Position numbers and translations under genes: made by a program | The notes under the pieces: model-generated | Databases searched by the model: none | Seen by the model: the letters and a program-made list of their open reading frames with translations, nothing else | What the model was told of the DNA's origin: nothing | In this document: positions 35,191 through 47,148 of the stretch, one piece after another | Layout: each line of letters begins with the position of its first letter | Numbering within the stretch: the first letter of the stretch is position 1 | Source of the DNA: Ficedula albicollis | Taxonomy: Eukaryota; Chordata; Aves; Passeriformes; Muscicapidae | DNA: 64,000 nt | Assembly (NCBI RefSeq): GCF_000247815.1 | Contig: NC_021677.1 | Span: 61,391,033 to 61,455,032, forward strand | Reading direction: 5' to 3'

Positions 35191-36642
35191 ACCGTCTTCA
35201 AGTTCACCAGATTTATTAAGTCCATGTCAATCTGTTGGATCCACTCTAGTTGCAGTCAAAGCTTCAGAGTGTCTGGCACCAGCCTCATCTGGTCCATCAA
35301 TGCAGATGGAGCTGTCAGCACGTGGTGTTTGCAGCTCAGGCCTTACAGGGGAGCAAACATTTGGTTTTATTTCAGTCAGTGAGGACGAGTCACCCCTCAG
35401 ATTTTGGTGCTCAGATTTTGGTGTTCAGAGCAATGGACAGTCAGTATCTGGTGTGTGAGTTGGAGCCCCAGAGGCACTACTGGGGTGTGAGAGGCTCTGC
35501 CCTCCTCCTCTCCCATCTCTTCTGTTGTCTCTGGTTCTTTCCTCTTTGCCAGCTTTCTTTTTCTCACTCCTCCTCTGGCTTCCTCTTAGTCTTCCAAATA
35601 ATTTATGTTTTAAAGTGAAACTCAGCTATGCAACTGGTTTTATATTTATAAATTGTATTGGGCTGACCCTCTCCTTACCTCAGAGCTGGTATTTTTAAAA
35701 GCCCCGTTATTTCCCACTGTTTCAGGAGGTTAAAAGTCCAATCTCATTACAAATGCTGTGCATATGTTGTTGTTTAGTGTTATATCAGTGCATTGCCTCA
35801 AACTGCACAGCCAATCACAGCCCTGCAGGACTGTGTCTCACGTCATCCCACGGGTGGGATGGAGGCACTGATGGTCTTTAGAGACATTAAATCCTGCTCC
35901 CTGCTTTGTGATATCTCAGAATCTTCCTTTTGTACTTTTGGTATCATCAAGCATTTTCCCTCTCTGCTTGGGCAACACAAAGAAACATCCAGGACTTGAA
36001 ATCCCGAAATCAGCTTTGATCATGCTGCTTTTGGGAAAGCCAGGACAGATGACTTTGTCTTGGTGGAATGTTCCTCCCTGCAAATTCTTTTGAAGTTCTT
36101 TTTTTAAATTATTTTCCTCTTGATTTAAAACCAACCTACTAGATTTTTGTCTTACTCTTAAGCTGTGGCTCTTTTCCTTAGTTCTTTTTGCCTAAGGATT
36201 TACTTGACACCAAGTTTTTTATCTACTGTGTTGAACAGAAACCTGCCTAATACTTGATCAAATTAAATTTGCAGTGTCACCTGAACCTTTTCTAATTTTA
36301 TGGTTCTCAGTACTGAACCTTTAGTATCAAAAGTCTTTGCTTGTGTTTAGAATAGACATGGTCCTGTCATGGTTAAGTAACAACTGTATTTAGGCTGGCA
36401 TATTCAGAATATCCTGTAACTGGCCCCCAGAAAGAAAGTGAATGATCATCCTTGATGGTGGGGAGCATATTGTGACTTAGTCTAAGCCAGAAGGAATGAA
36501 TGCAATGCCCTGACACCTTGCTGCTGATATTTGGCTATAGGAGATTCAAGCACAAAATGTCCATTTTGGGGTGAATATTAGCCCAAAATGTAATGATGAA
36601 GGTGAAGCTCTCACATATATCTCTGGCACCAATTTTGTCTGT
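35191..36642. other. Unique non-coding sequence
   Basis: About 1.45 kb. A 122-codon plus frame (35250-35618) has a hydrophobic C-terminal stretch but no recognised family. Otherwise nothing is seen. Confidence 0.45.
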
Positions 36643-36668
36643 GTAGTAGTAGTAGTAGTAGTAATAAT
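36643..36668 (+). repeat. (GTA)n/(ATA)n microsatellite at gap edge
   Basis: Seven GTA-type triplets, then AATAAT, directly abut the N gap. The repeat probably continues into the gap and is the reason for it. Confidence 0.9.
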
Positions 36669-37650
36669 NNNNNNNNNNNNNNNNNNNNNNNNNNNNNNNN
36701 NNNNNNNNNNNNNNNNNNNNNNNNNNNNNNNNNNNNNNNNNNNNNNNNNNNNNNNNNNNNNNNNNNNNNNNNNNNNNNNNNNNNNNNNNNNNNNNNNNNN
36801 NNNNNNNNNNNNNNNNNNNNNNNNNNNNNNNNNNNNNNNNNNNNNNNNNNNNNNNNNNNNNNNNNNNNNNNNNNNNNNNNNNNNNNNNNNNNNNNNNNNN
36901 NNNNNNNNNNNNNNNNNNNNNNNNNNNNNNNNNNNNNNNNNNNNNNNNNNNNNNNNNNNNNNNNNNNNNNNNNNNNNNNNNNNNNNNNNNNNNNNNNNNN
37001 NNNNNNNNNNNNNNNNNNNNNNNNNNNNNNNNNNNNNNNNNNNNNNNNNNNNNNNNNNNNNNNNNNNNNNNNNNNNNNNNNNNNNNNNNNNNNNNNNNNN
37101 NNNNNNNNNNNNNNNNNNNNNNNNNNNNNNNNNNNNNNNNNNNNNNNNNNNNNNNNNNNNNNNNNNNNNNNNNNNNNNNNNNNNNNNNNNNNNNNNNNNN
37201 NNNNNNNNNNNNNNNNNNNNNNNNNNNNNNNNNNNNNNNNNNNNNNNNNNNNNNNNNNNNNNNNNNNNNNNNNNNNNNNNNNNNNNNNNNNNNNNNNNNN
37301 NNNNNNNNNNNNNNNNNNNNNNNNNNNNNNNNNNNNNNNNNNNNNNNNNNNNNNNNNNNNNNNNNNNNNNNNNNNNNNNNNNNNNNNNNNNNNNNNNNNN
37401 NNNNNNNNNNNNNNNNNNNNNNNNNNNNNNNNNNNNNNNNNNNNNNNNNNNNNNNNNNNNNNNNNNNNNNNNNNNNNNNNNNNNNNNNNNNNNNNNNNNN
37501 NNNNNNNNNNNNNNNNNNNNNNNNNNNNNNNNNNNNNNNNNNNNNNNNNNNNNNNNNNNNNNNNNNNNNNNNNNNNNNNNNNNNNNNNNNNNNNNNNNNN
37601 NNNNNNNNNNNNNNNNNNNNNNNNNNNNNNNNNNNNNNNNNNNNNNNNNN
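36669..37650. other. Assembly gap (982 N)
   Basis: Run of N. Its size may be an estimate. Open frames reported across it are meaningless. Confidence 0.99.
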
Positions 37651-39054
37651 CACAGAAGCAGCCTCAGCTCAGCAGTGGTTCCCTCTCTTTCTTTCATCAG
37701 AAACTCTCTGCAGAAACTGATGCTCAAGCGATTTGTTTTTCTTCTTTTTGCTCTAAGCTAGATGAATATAATGTTCTCTGGAGTTGTAAAAGACTGTTTT
37801 TATATCTCACAGTCACGTTTCAGTATCAGCAAATATTTTAGATATGAGTTAAGAGAGGTACCCCACTGACAGAAGAAGGCTGGCGGAGCTTGTAGTATCA
37901 CATCGTAAATTCCCTCTTCTGCTATGAAAATGTAATAAAATATGTGGCATGGCAGATTTACAATGACAATGCTGCTGCTGTGTTGAGGCAACTATTTTAT
38001 CCCTTTGTTTTAAGCCACAGTTTTTGCTGTACTACACACAATGAGCCTTTCCTCTGTGCAACAATGCCTACAAGCCCCACATTAAGTCAAATATGATCTC
38101 ATGGTGACTCTTCATCAACTCGTTACACCATTATCTCTCTGCTGCTAATAAATTTTAGGAGGGAAAATTTATATGCAAATGTTTTATTTCAGCTATGGTT
38201 ATACTTGGCTTATTGTGAGCCTGGTAGTGCCCCCACCCACTGACATCATGCTTGGAAAAGTTCTGTTCAATAGGTTTTTTATAGTCTTAGTGCAAAGTTA
38301 AATCCCCAAGCCTGACTACACAGATGTGATTGGGCTTCCCAGCCACCTCCAGCCTGACCTGCAGGTGATGCAGTGAGCAGGGTCCTGCTGGCCAGGACTG
38401 CTGGAATAACTCAGGTGGGGTTTTGCTTCTTGCTGCCTTTCCTTGGTTTTGGGTTCTGGCCTCAAAATGGCCAGTAGTGATTGCAACCTTTTATTAATCA
38501 AACTTGAGGCTTCTTCCATCTCCCACTGTCAGATTGTCATTGAGATGGATTAAAGTCAACTTTCTTTAAAAATTTCTGACTCCTGCTAAGATAATAAAAT
38601 GAATTTGTTTTTAAGGAAATTGCCTAACTATTAAGGAGATAACCCACAATTGTTATGATTTACTTTAACCTTCTTATATGTGTTTATGTGAATGCCTCAG
38701 TACAATAGAATTTAGGAGGTTTATGCCTCCCTGTTTCCCAAAGACACAGGGGAATAAGCTGATCTTGTGGCTCTTGTTTTCACTGTTGTCTCCAGGTATT
38801 TTTGCTTCATTGTCCAAATTGTATTTATGAAATTGTCCAACTGCTTCCTCTCTGTGTTTGCAGCTTTGTAATAGGCTGTGCTGGGAACATCCAGATAATT
38901 CCCAAAGACTGCTAAAGATTGCTAAAGCAAAGTAAAGCAAATACGTTATTTTATTGCTTTTCTACTCTGTCACTGGGCAGGCTGCTGACTGAAAGAACAG
39001 GAAAGGAGTTGTAGGTACTCACCTCAGAGGCTGTGATCATTGTAATCCATAAAA
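37651..39054. other. Unique non-coding sequence
   Basis: About 1.4 kb, AT-rich. Short frames only. No repeat or gene recognised. Confidence 0.5.
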
Positions 39055-39150
39055 AAAGAACATCCTGAATATTCATGGGAAGAGACGGGGAGGAAGCAGC
39101 AATGGGAAGAGTGAATAAAAGCTACACAGATTGGCATTTTCAAAAATTCT
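39055..39150. repeat. Left copy of gap-flanking direct repeat
   Basis: From 'aaagaacatcctgaatattc' to 'caaaaattct' this 96-base segment recurs at 39796-39897 with small differences: two indels (2 and 4 bases) and a few substitutions, such as aatggg/aacggg. It ends exactly at the first N. Confidence 0.93.
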
Positions 39151-39791
39151 NNNNNNNNNNNNNNNNNNNNNNNNNNNNNNNNNNNNNNNNNNNNNNNNNN
39201 NNNNNNNNNNNNNNNNNNNNNNNNNNNNNNNNNNNNNNNNNNNNNNNNNNNNNNNNNNNNNNNNNNNNNNNNNNNNNNNNNNNNNNNNNNNNNNNNNNNN
39301 NNNNNNNNNNNNNNNNNNNNNNNNNNNNNNNNNNNNNNNNNNNNNNNNNNNNNNNNNNNNNNNNNNNNNNNNNNNNNNNNNNNNNNNNNNNNNNNNNNNN
39401 NNNNNNNNNNNNNNNNNNNNNNNNNNNNNNNNNNNNNNNNNNNNNNNNNNNNNNNNNNNNNNNNNNNNNNNNNNNNNNNNNNNNNNNNNNNNNNNNNNNN
39501 NNNNNNNNNNNNNNNNNNNNNNNNNNNNNNNNNNNNNNNNNNNNNNNNNNNNNNNNNNNNNNNNNNNNNNNNNNNNNNNNNNNNNNNNNNNNNNNNNNNN
39601 NNNNNNNNNNNNNNNNNNNNNNNNNNNNNNNNNNNNNNNNNNNNNNNNNNNNNNNNNNNNNNNNNNNNNNNNNNNNNNNNNNNNNNNNNNNNNNNNNNNN
39701 NNNNNNNNNNNNNNNNNNNNNNNNNNNNNNNNNNNNNNNNNNNNNNNNNNNNNNNNNNNNNNNNNNNNNNNNNNNNNNNNNNNNNNNNNNN
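39151..39791. other. Assembly gap (641 N)
   Basis: Run of N placed between two diverged copies of the same sequence. Confidence 0.99.
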
Positions 39792-39795
39792 GTAT

Positions 39796-39897
39796 AAAGA
39801 ACATCCTGAATATTCATGGGAAGAGAACAGGGGAGGAAGCAGCAACGGGAAGAGTGAATAAAAGTTAGCTACACAGATTGGCATTTTCAAAAATTCT
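39796..39897. repeat. Right copy of gap-flanking direct repeat
   Basis: Second, slightly diverged copy of 39055-39150. It continues past the point where the left copy runs into the gap. The 741-base offset is the minimum unit if this is a true tandem repeat. Otherwise it is the second haplotype of one locus. Confidence 0.93.
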
Positions 39898-41500
39898 TCA
39901 AAATCAATAATCAGATTAGAAATAGGTGTTTCAGACTTGTGATTGTTCATCATTTATACCTGTTTGGGAACCTCACCACAAGGGCTGAAAGGGATCAGGG
40001 GACAGATGGAAGAAGAACATAAAACCTGATGTTCTCTTGCCTGGTAAGGAGAGCTTTCCACCCAGGAACACAGACTTTCCTCATTGCAGCCTTTGCTGTG
40101 TCACTGAACCCATCTGCTGCACAACTGTCAGGATTGTGGCACTTCAAACACACAGGGGCAGAAATGCCATGCCTTGGACAAGTACTTACTCGGCAGATTA
40201 AAAGTCACAAAACCAAAAGGCATCAAGGACCAGGAGCCCTGGGTCTGTAGCACACAAAATATTGCAACTACAACTGCTTCTAAATCTTAGCTGGTTTCTC
40301 CTTAATACTTAAGAGACCAGTGGGAAGAAGTAACTACAGCAATGTGCCCAGAGGTCAGGAAAAGCCTGGCTCTATGTTTGAAGTAATTAATAGGAGAATA
40401 GCAATGAAAATCAAAGGCAGAAATGAAATGGCTTCCACTGTTACTGCAGGTCACCAGGAGAGGCTCAACCAAGCAGTGATTTAGCATTAACAGCATCTGC
40501 ACATATGGACAATTCCAATCGAGCCAGGAGCTGTTTTTTCTATGGCCATGAGGAAAGTTAACTATTGTAACCCAAGTCATCTGACATTTTTTTTCCAAGG
40601 AGCAGAATTTCCTTTCTTCTTGTGGAGAAGTTTTCATTTTGTGAGGGAGTGTGTTTACGATAGATTCCCACATCAGAAATGGTGACATCAGTGATTCCTT
40701 TTGCAATTTCCCATCAGTACCCTGGGGACAGGGCTGGCCTTCCTTTGTCAGTGTGTGCCGAGATCTGGGGACAGCAGGTGCAGTAACACAGCAAGTGCAA
40801 GTGCTTTCACCAGGCTTTAAAGCCAGGAAAGTACAGGAGTTACCTCAATGCACAGCCTGTTACCCTTAATTTCATGAAGCTCAGTGACAATGTTGTAGTC
40901 CAGAAGTGGCAGAAAGCAGTGACTCTGTTGCAACAGCCATTGTAATGGAAGGAACCTTGATGTTCAATCCCAAACTAAGCGGGAACTGAGGACTGTAAGC
41001 CATTTCTGTGATTGCAAAGAGAAGATGAGTACCTTCACTGGTTGGGTGCAAATTATCTCATTGCCCACTCCTTATTGCTCCTTTTTTCTTTTCCCAGATT
41101 AACCCTTTCCAGAGTTTGGGCTCAGCAGCCCCAGGAGGTCGAATCCTCTTCCTTCTCTCCCTTGAGGCAGGAGATGGAAAGAATCTGTGTTGTTTGCCAT
41201 GCTGGAAGCTCTGAGTAACTCCCTGTGCTGGTGAAGCTGCTACTGGGCATGTGGGCTGTCTGTAGTTTTATTTCTAAGGGCATGAGCTGTCTGGCAAGTG
41301 AAAAATTGGCTTTTCACTGAGTTACACTAAATACGACTCTTATCTTCTTTTTCTTTTTCTTTCCTGCACGTGTGGGAGATGTCTCTGTCAGGATAAGACA
41401 CACTTTACACGATGCCTGGAGATTTAAAAGCACTGTGAAAAGATTGGGCTTGCTTAGGATTTAATGAACAACTTGTTGAGGTCACTTGGCTCTCCATGAT
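39898..41500. other. Unique non-coding sequence
   Basis: About 1.6 kb. A 134-codon minus frame (40302-40706) lacks recognisable features. No repeats recognised. Confidence 0.45.
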
Positions 41501-41860
41501 TCAGCAAACTGATAAGTGATTAAGGATAATTTTCCAGTTAGCTTGCTGCTACTCTTTAAAGTGTCTGATGAGCATCAGCAGCTGGGCTGATTGATAACTA
41601 ATCATCTAGTTTGGCACTGCTAATTGCTTGTTTAGCCATCAAGCTCCCTGTTAGGTTTTCAGGTGGCCATCAGAAACAGTTTTCTGATCACTCGGTCATG
41701 ACTTAGCTGCAGTGAGGTCAATCAGCTGCTAATGAATTTTCAAACCCAGTCTGTAGAAAGTCATTTACATTCCCAAGCAGAGAGCAGAGCTCCAATGAGT
41801 TTGAGACTATTATATGACTTTCCCATGGAGACAGCCCTCACCAGAGGGGCTTTAAAGGTT
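41501..41860. promoter_or_regulatory. Candidate conserved non-coding element (PBX/HOX and E-box motifs)
   Basis: Contains TGATTGAT at 41588-41595 (PBX-HOX type), CAGCTG E-boxes at 41579-41584 and 41723-41728, and several TAAT/ATTA cores ('actgctaattgc', 'gctaatgaatttt') in repeat-free DNA. Motif clustering is seen; enhancer function is inferred. Confidence 0.32.
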
Positions 41861-44482
41861 TGTTACCAAGACGGTTGGAGCTAATCCTGCTGAGGTTGAG
41901 GGTGGAAAGCATGTGTGTGTATTTCTGTATCCACACATACCATGTGTTTCTCTTCTGTGCAGTCAGGAAGCAGATTTGTCCTCCTGCCATGTATATTCAT
42001 CAGGTGTTATCTGACCTCGGGTCCTACTTAAGGAAACATCTACCCGAGGTTGATGGAAGACTTGCCCAAGTAATGACATCATTAACAGGACTTGTGATAA
42101 AAGTGGAGTGTCACCCACAGTGATTGCATGGAGCATTGCATGATAGCTGGGATGTCTGTAAAATCGGTACAAAATTAACTACAGCTGCACAATAGGTGAT
42201 TAAACTAGTTTTCTCATGCTGTAACTCAGCCCTCTTTAATACTCATTTAAGAATTCTTTCTTTTATAGGATTGTAATATGCATGAGCCCATTCCTTTCCA
42301 CCCTCCCTATTACTCTACAGCAATGCCTTATTTAATACCCTGCTCTTATTTTTATTGCTTCTAGCAGTCAATCTCCTCGGCCTCTGTCCTGGGTAGCTTA
42401 GCCAAGAAATGGGGAACTTTTTGGTGGGGAAAGTGATGGAAAAGGAACAGAACCACTCCAGACTTGTTGAACTAGTCCCACAGCAGAGGTAGCTTTCCCA
42501 GGGAAAGATTGGCACAGGCAGGCTCCCTTCTGAATGATTTTTCTTTGCACCTCTGAACCTGCTAATGTGGAGTCCTTGTAGAACAGGATTATGTCACTTC
42601 AGTCTCCTCAGGTCCTTTTGTGGGATAGGAGGAAATTCCTACAAAGGCTTTGTGGTGCTGGTCTGTAACTTTTGTAAAACCTGGGAAATGTGAGGGATGA
42701 GATTTTCTTGCATATGCCCTTTGATCTGGTAACCCCTTCAGGAGCTTTTCTTGAAGGAGAGGAGAAATTGTTTTAGGTAAAATCCTGATGTAGCTCATCT
42801 CAAGTGAGCTGGCCATGCTGGCTGAGAACTCAGGATACTCCTGTAGAATGAGAAATGCCCTGTAAAAAGGGGCCATAAACAAAGCAAGTTTTCAAAGAAT
42901 TTGGATGCAGTGCATCAACATTGCCATAGCATAACATTGAAAGCTTCTGAATTTGTCAACACAAGCACAAAACTGAGCATTTTGGGTTCTTTTCCCATCA
43001 GTGAGTAGTCTGAGGTCCCCAGGAGTGGTTCTCAATTGTGATCTGAGGAATACAAGAATTTCATTGTGTGATTCCCCAGCTGGGCTCAAAAGCCCATGCA
43101 CCAGACAACCTACTGCCTACAAGAGGACCATTTCATCCAAGATGTTTTTCCATCTTGAATTAAAGGCTTCAAATTAGAAAGCTCTTAACATATCCCAAAG
43201 TTAACTGGTACATTGGTTGACTGTAGGCAGGTACTGAAAGGTAAAATCTATCTTTTGCTTTTTAAACTTGGTGATTAATCTTTTCAGATTTTCCTCATGA
43301 CAGTAATGATTAGAGACCTGTTTTAATTTTTAATAAGCCTGAAATTTTTATATAACAGTAAGTTATTGGGGCATGGGACTTTGAACAATATATTTTATAA
43401 AAAAAACCAGCAATAAAATGTTTGGAAGAATGGATATGGTCAGGTTACCTCATCTTTCCAGTAGCAGAAGGTAATAAGTGAGTTATATTGTTTTTACCAG
43501 CAAATGGCTGAAGATATTTTTCTGGAAAATAAATTCAACCCCATCAAAGAGACTCCTATCTAGTGAAATGAAACAGATTTAAAATAGATTTATCCATTAA
43601 AACACTGAGCTAAGCTTCCCTTGGTCCCTACAGAGCAAAGACGCCTGTCCCATCCACCTCTAATCTGAGCAGCTCATCGTGTCTCCCAGACTCTGCAGCG
43701 AGCCACTGGTGGGAGATGAGCCCTTGGCATGGGAGCTGCTGTCTCCCAGGGCTGCTGGAAGGGGAGCAGATTCCTTGTCTGCCTCCATCCACCCACACAA
43801 ACAGGAAGGAGCCCCTGCCAGATGATAAGTCCAACTTACCATCCAGGGAAAGTAGATGCCAGAGAGGATTGTTTTCATTTCCACGGGATTTCTAATTAAG
43901 GGACATGCTTTAACTGTGTTTTCAATGGCTGAACATCCAAATGACAGTTTGATATGAGCAATTTGTCTGGCAGGATAGATAAGTTCATAGCAAAGCTAAA
44001 GGATTTTCCGTTTAAAATGGGTACACATCCTTAGCTGTGAGTCGGATCAAACATTCCTGGAACTAAAGAATCCTCTTTATGTAACAACTGCTTTTTAACC
44101 TTCATTCTTTGCACTTTTAATGATCAAAGTCTCTCCTGATTTGTCCCCACTCATTGACTCTGCCAAGTGCTTGTTTTTTTTTTCAGAACTCTCAGTCTTG
44201 TTCCAGTTTGATGAATGAAGGGAAATGTCTATTCCCATTCCTCCTGTCCCACCCACCCCTAATGAGCAGTAGTATTGTCTGACTGACTCCTGGGGGAATT
44301 TGCCACCTGCACAGTGGCTGGGCTGGGCTGCTGCAGCTGGCTTTCTTCTAATCTTTGTTTTCTAGAGATGTGATCCAGTGTCTTGAGAGCAGGTACAGAG
44401 GGAAGGAGCTGGTGTTTCTCTGTCCTAGGAAGGTTAGTGCAGCATGATAAGGCCACTGGGTGCTGTGTGTTTCATCAAAATA
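41861..44482. other. Unique non-coding sequence
   Basis: About 2.6 kb. An 87-codon plus frame at 41860-42123 contains a good acceptor-like site ('tttctcttctgtgcag', ending at about 41962) but no clear donor, so no exon is called. Other frames are unremarkable. Confidence 0.4.
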
Positions 44483-44768
44483 TAGAATCACAGACTGATT
44501 TGGGTGTGAAGGAACTTTAAAGAGCATCCAGTTCCACCCCTGCCATGGGCAGGGACACCTTCCACTATCCCAGGTTGCTCCAAGCCCCGTCCAACCTGGC
44601 CTTGGGCACTGCCAGGGATCCAGGGGCAGCCACAGCTTCTCTGGGCACCCTGTGCCAGGGCCTCACCACCCTCACAGCCAAGAATTTCTTACTAACATCT
44701 AATCTAAACCTACTCTTTGACAGTTTGAAGCCATTTCCCCTTGCCCTGTCACTCCATGCTCTTGTAAA
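44483..44768 (-). mobile_element. CR1 LINE 3' fragment (J-like)
   Basis: Antisense CR1 from its 3' end ('tagaatcacagactgatttggg') through 'catccagttccacccctgccatgggcagggacacc', 'ggttgctccaagccccgtcc' and 'ggcagccacagcttctctggg' to 'gccatttccccttgccctgtcac'. Well preserved, 5' truncated. Confidence 0.95.
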
Positions 44769-47051
44769 TAGTTTCTGTAGTAGTTTCTGGAATACTGGAA
44801 GTCCATCCAGTCAAGGAAGGTGTTGCTTTGTTTGGGGACATGCTGCCTTTTATCGTGTTCACAGAAATAGATCAAAGACATGTTCACGTTACCCGTGGCC
44901 AGCAGAGGTGATGTGGGCAAATATTAAGTGGATTTGTTCCTGTAGGAGTCCCAGTTTGAAACTCTCTTGATAACTTTGCCAGGTTCAGCTAGAAAGGCTC
45001 TGACATTTAGTGCTGGTTAATGAGAACTGTGAGCTTTGAAGGTTACAGGATTGCATATTCTCCCTTCCCCCCATCATCACATGGCACCATTCAAAATATG
45101 TCTGAGTAGAATACAGTTATTTTTGGTGCTGGCCCAGAAACTTATCAGGTGAAGTGCAATTAATGAATCAAGTGCCTTAAAATATCTGCCCAGAAGCAGC
45201 AGGTACTCTGTTGGTGACTGAGGACAGGAATTCCATTCAGAAGAACAGCAAAAAGCTTTTCTTACATCATTTCTTTACAGTGTACTTGTCCTGCTGCTTC
45301 CAGAGATGTTTTATTTTTGCTATAGCAGTATAAATCTGCCTTACCTTGGCAAATCATGAGACTGGAAGGTTTCAGTCAGTGTGTGCTCAGTGGGGATTCA
45401 AATGTCAGAAAATGTAGAGAAGAAATCTATGAATTAAGTTCAGAGGAGACCAGGACTAGCACAAAGATTGGGGAAAGGGATGGTGGGAGCAAGGAGTTTT
45501 CCAAGGTTATGCCTGAAGAAACAGCACGAGGAAACTGCACAGGACTTACAGAGGGATTGAGAATAATTAGTCAAGGGAAACTGAGAGTGGGTAAAGAAAT
45601 GGGATAGAGCCAGTTGTCTGGGAGGGGACAGGCAGAGCTTGAGACAGAAAATGGGGTGAGTTAATAAAATCAGGAAGGTATGGGACAGAAACAACATCTG
45701 TGGTGATAGAGAAGAGGAGGAGGAAGCAGGGACAGTGAAACACTCTGTGTGGAGATGAACATTTATAGGACAAGGAGTGGCCAGGCAAAAGGAGACAGAG
45801 CTGTAAAGAGAAGTGTGGTGTGAAAATGGGAACGTGAGTGAGTTGGCTCTGAGAGGAGACCAGCAGTGGCATGAAAGCCTCAGGTGGTTCTCAGACAGGA
45901 CTGGATGGAGTCAGACTTTGGGACAAGTGTGGGCACATCCATGTCCATTTGTCCCCAGGCTGGAATGAGACCTGGAGTCAGGGGCACACCATGCCCCCGT
46001 GTCTGAGCTCCTCTCCACCTCTGCTATCCATAGAAAGAATGCCTAATGCCAGTGGAGAAAAAGTATGGACTGAGCATAGAAAGAAGGTGTGTTCTTCATG
46101 GGCCCTCAAGGCAGGGGCAGCTTGACCTGTGCATCTTCTGATAGTGTGGAATGATTGAATTTACAACTGTACTAACATCCTCTGAATGCAGTCCCAGGGA
46201 ATAACACTGAGCAGTGGGTTAAGGAGACAGGGAAGGGCTGTGCTGTGCAGAAGGGAACAACTTCAGCAGACAAGTGATTAGAGATAACAAAGCTGGAGAG
46301 CACAGGGCTGATAGGCCATGGCTGAAATACCACATCTATTGGTAAAGCCAAGAGGCAAGGACTGTCTCTGTGCTCTTATTTTCTATAGCACAGATGTTTG
46401 ATAATCCCAAAAGAGATCAGTGCTCCAGGGCTGGGCACTCAACACAGTTAGAGGAAGATGGAATTTGCATTAAGGAGCCTACAGTTCAAACAGACAAGGC
46501 AGACAGAGTGGGAGAGGAGCAGGAGCACTGAGAGGTAAAGCAGGTGGCCACAGTTAGCAGCAGAGCTGATTCCTGAACCTCTGAATCCCAGTGCACTGGT
46601 GTGTCTGTTAAATTGTGCTGCTGTTTGTGTTCTTACCAAAGCCAAAAGGATGTCTGAGTAAATGCTCAAGGCTAAAAGCACTATGGGATTTCTGCCCTAG
46701 AAACCAGAGTCCAAAATGGACTGATTTTACTTTTTAAAGGAAAAAGCAAATGGGTCAGTTCCTATTCTGAATGGTCCTGCTGCCACACCAGCACACAGTG
46801 GGTGCTCTGTATGAGAAGAGAAATCCCACTAAAATGGGACTACAGCCCTCAGTCCTGGTGGGAGATGCAAATGCACTGAAATCTGTTTATATTGGCTGGA
46901 AATACATGGGTTTCAGCATGTCCACAGCACTCAGAAACATCCTCAACACTTTGCACAATAAATAAATGAAGTTGTGAATTACTTGTTCTGAGGATTTAGG
47001 TAATGAAGTGTTAGTCCTGCACAAGGAAAGTTAGGGCAGCAAGAACAGAAC
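44769..47051. other. Unique sequence, partly purine-rich
   Basis: About 2.3 kb. The stretch at about 45430-45870 is strongly purine-biased on the plus strand, which explains the long pyrimidine-coded minus frames (up to 101 codons). No gene or transposon is recognised. Confidence 0.45.
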
Positions 47052-47148
47052 CATGGAATCACAGAGTGGTTTGGGTTAGAAGGGACCTCAAAGTCCATCT
47101 CTTCCCAACCCCCTGCCAGGTGGGGACACCTTCCACTGGACCAGGCAG
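47052..47148 (-). mobile_element. CR1 LINE 3' terminus (short)
   Basis: Antisense: 'ccatggaatcacagagtggtttgggttagaagggacctcaaag', then 'caaccccctgccaggtggggacaccttccactggaccagg'. About 97 bases of the CR1 3' end survive. Confidence 0.9.

Noticed and set aside
36535..37761. Open frames of more than 370 codons across N
   Set aside because: Almost entirely undetermined bases in the gap.
39055..39897. Gap-flanking direct repeats as a pair of LTRs
   Set aside because: Only about 100 bases are visible. The repeats lack TG...CA ends, a primer-binding site or any retroviral sequence between them, and they differ by indels.
39024..39953. Open frames of 225-309 codons across the second gap
   Set aside because: Mostly N. 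The similar peptide at both ends comes from the duplicated gap flanks, not from a repeat protein.
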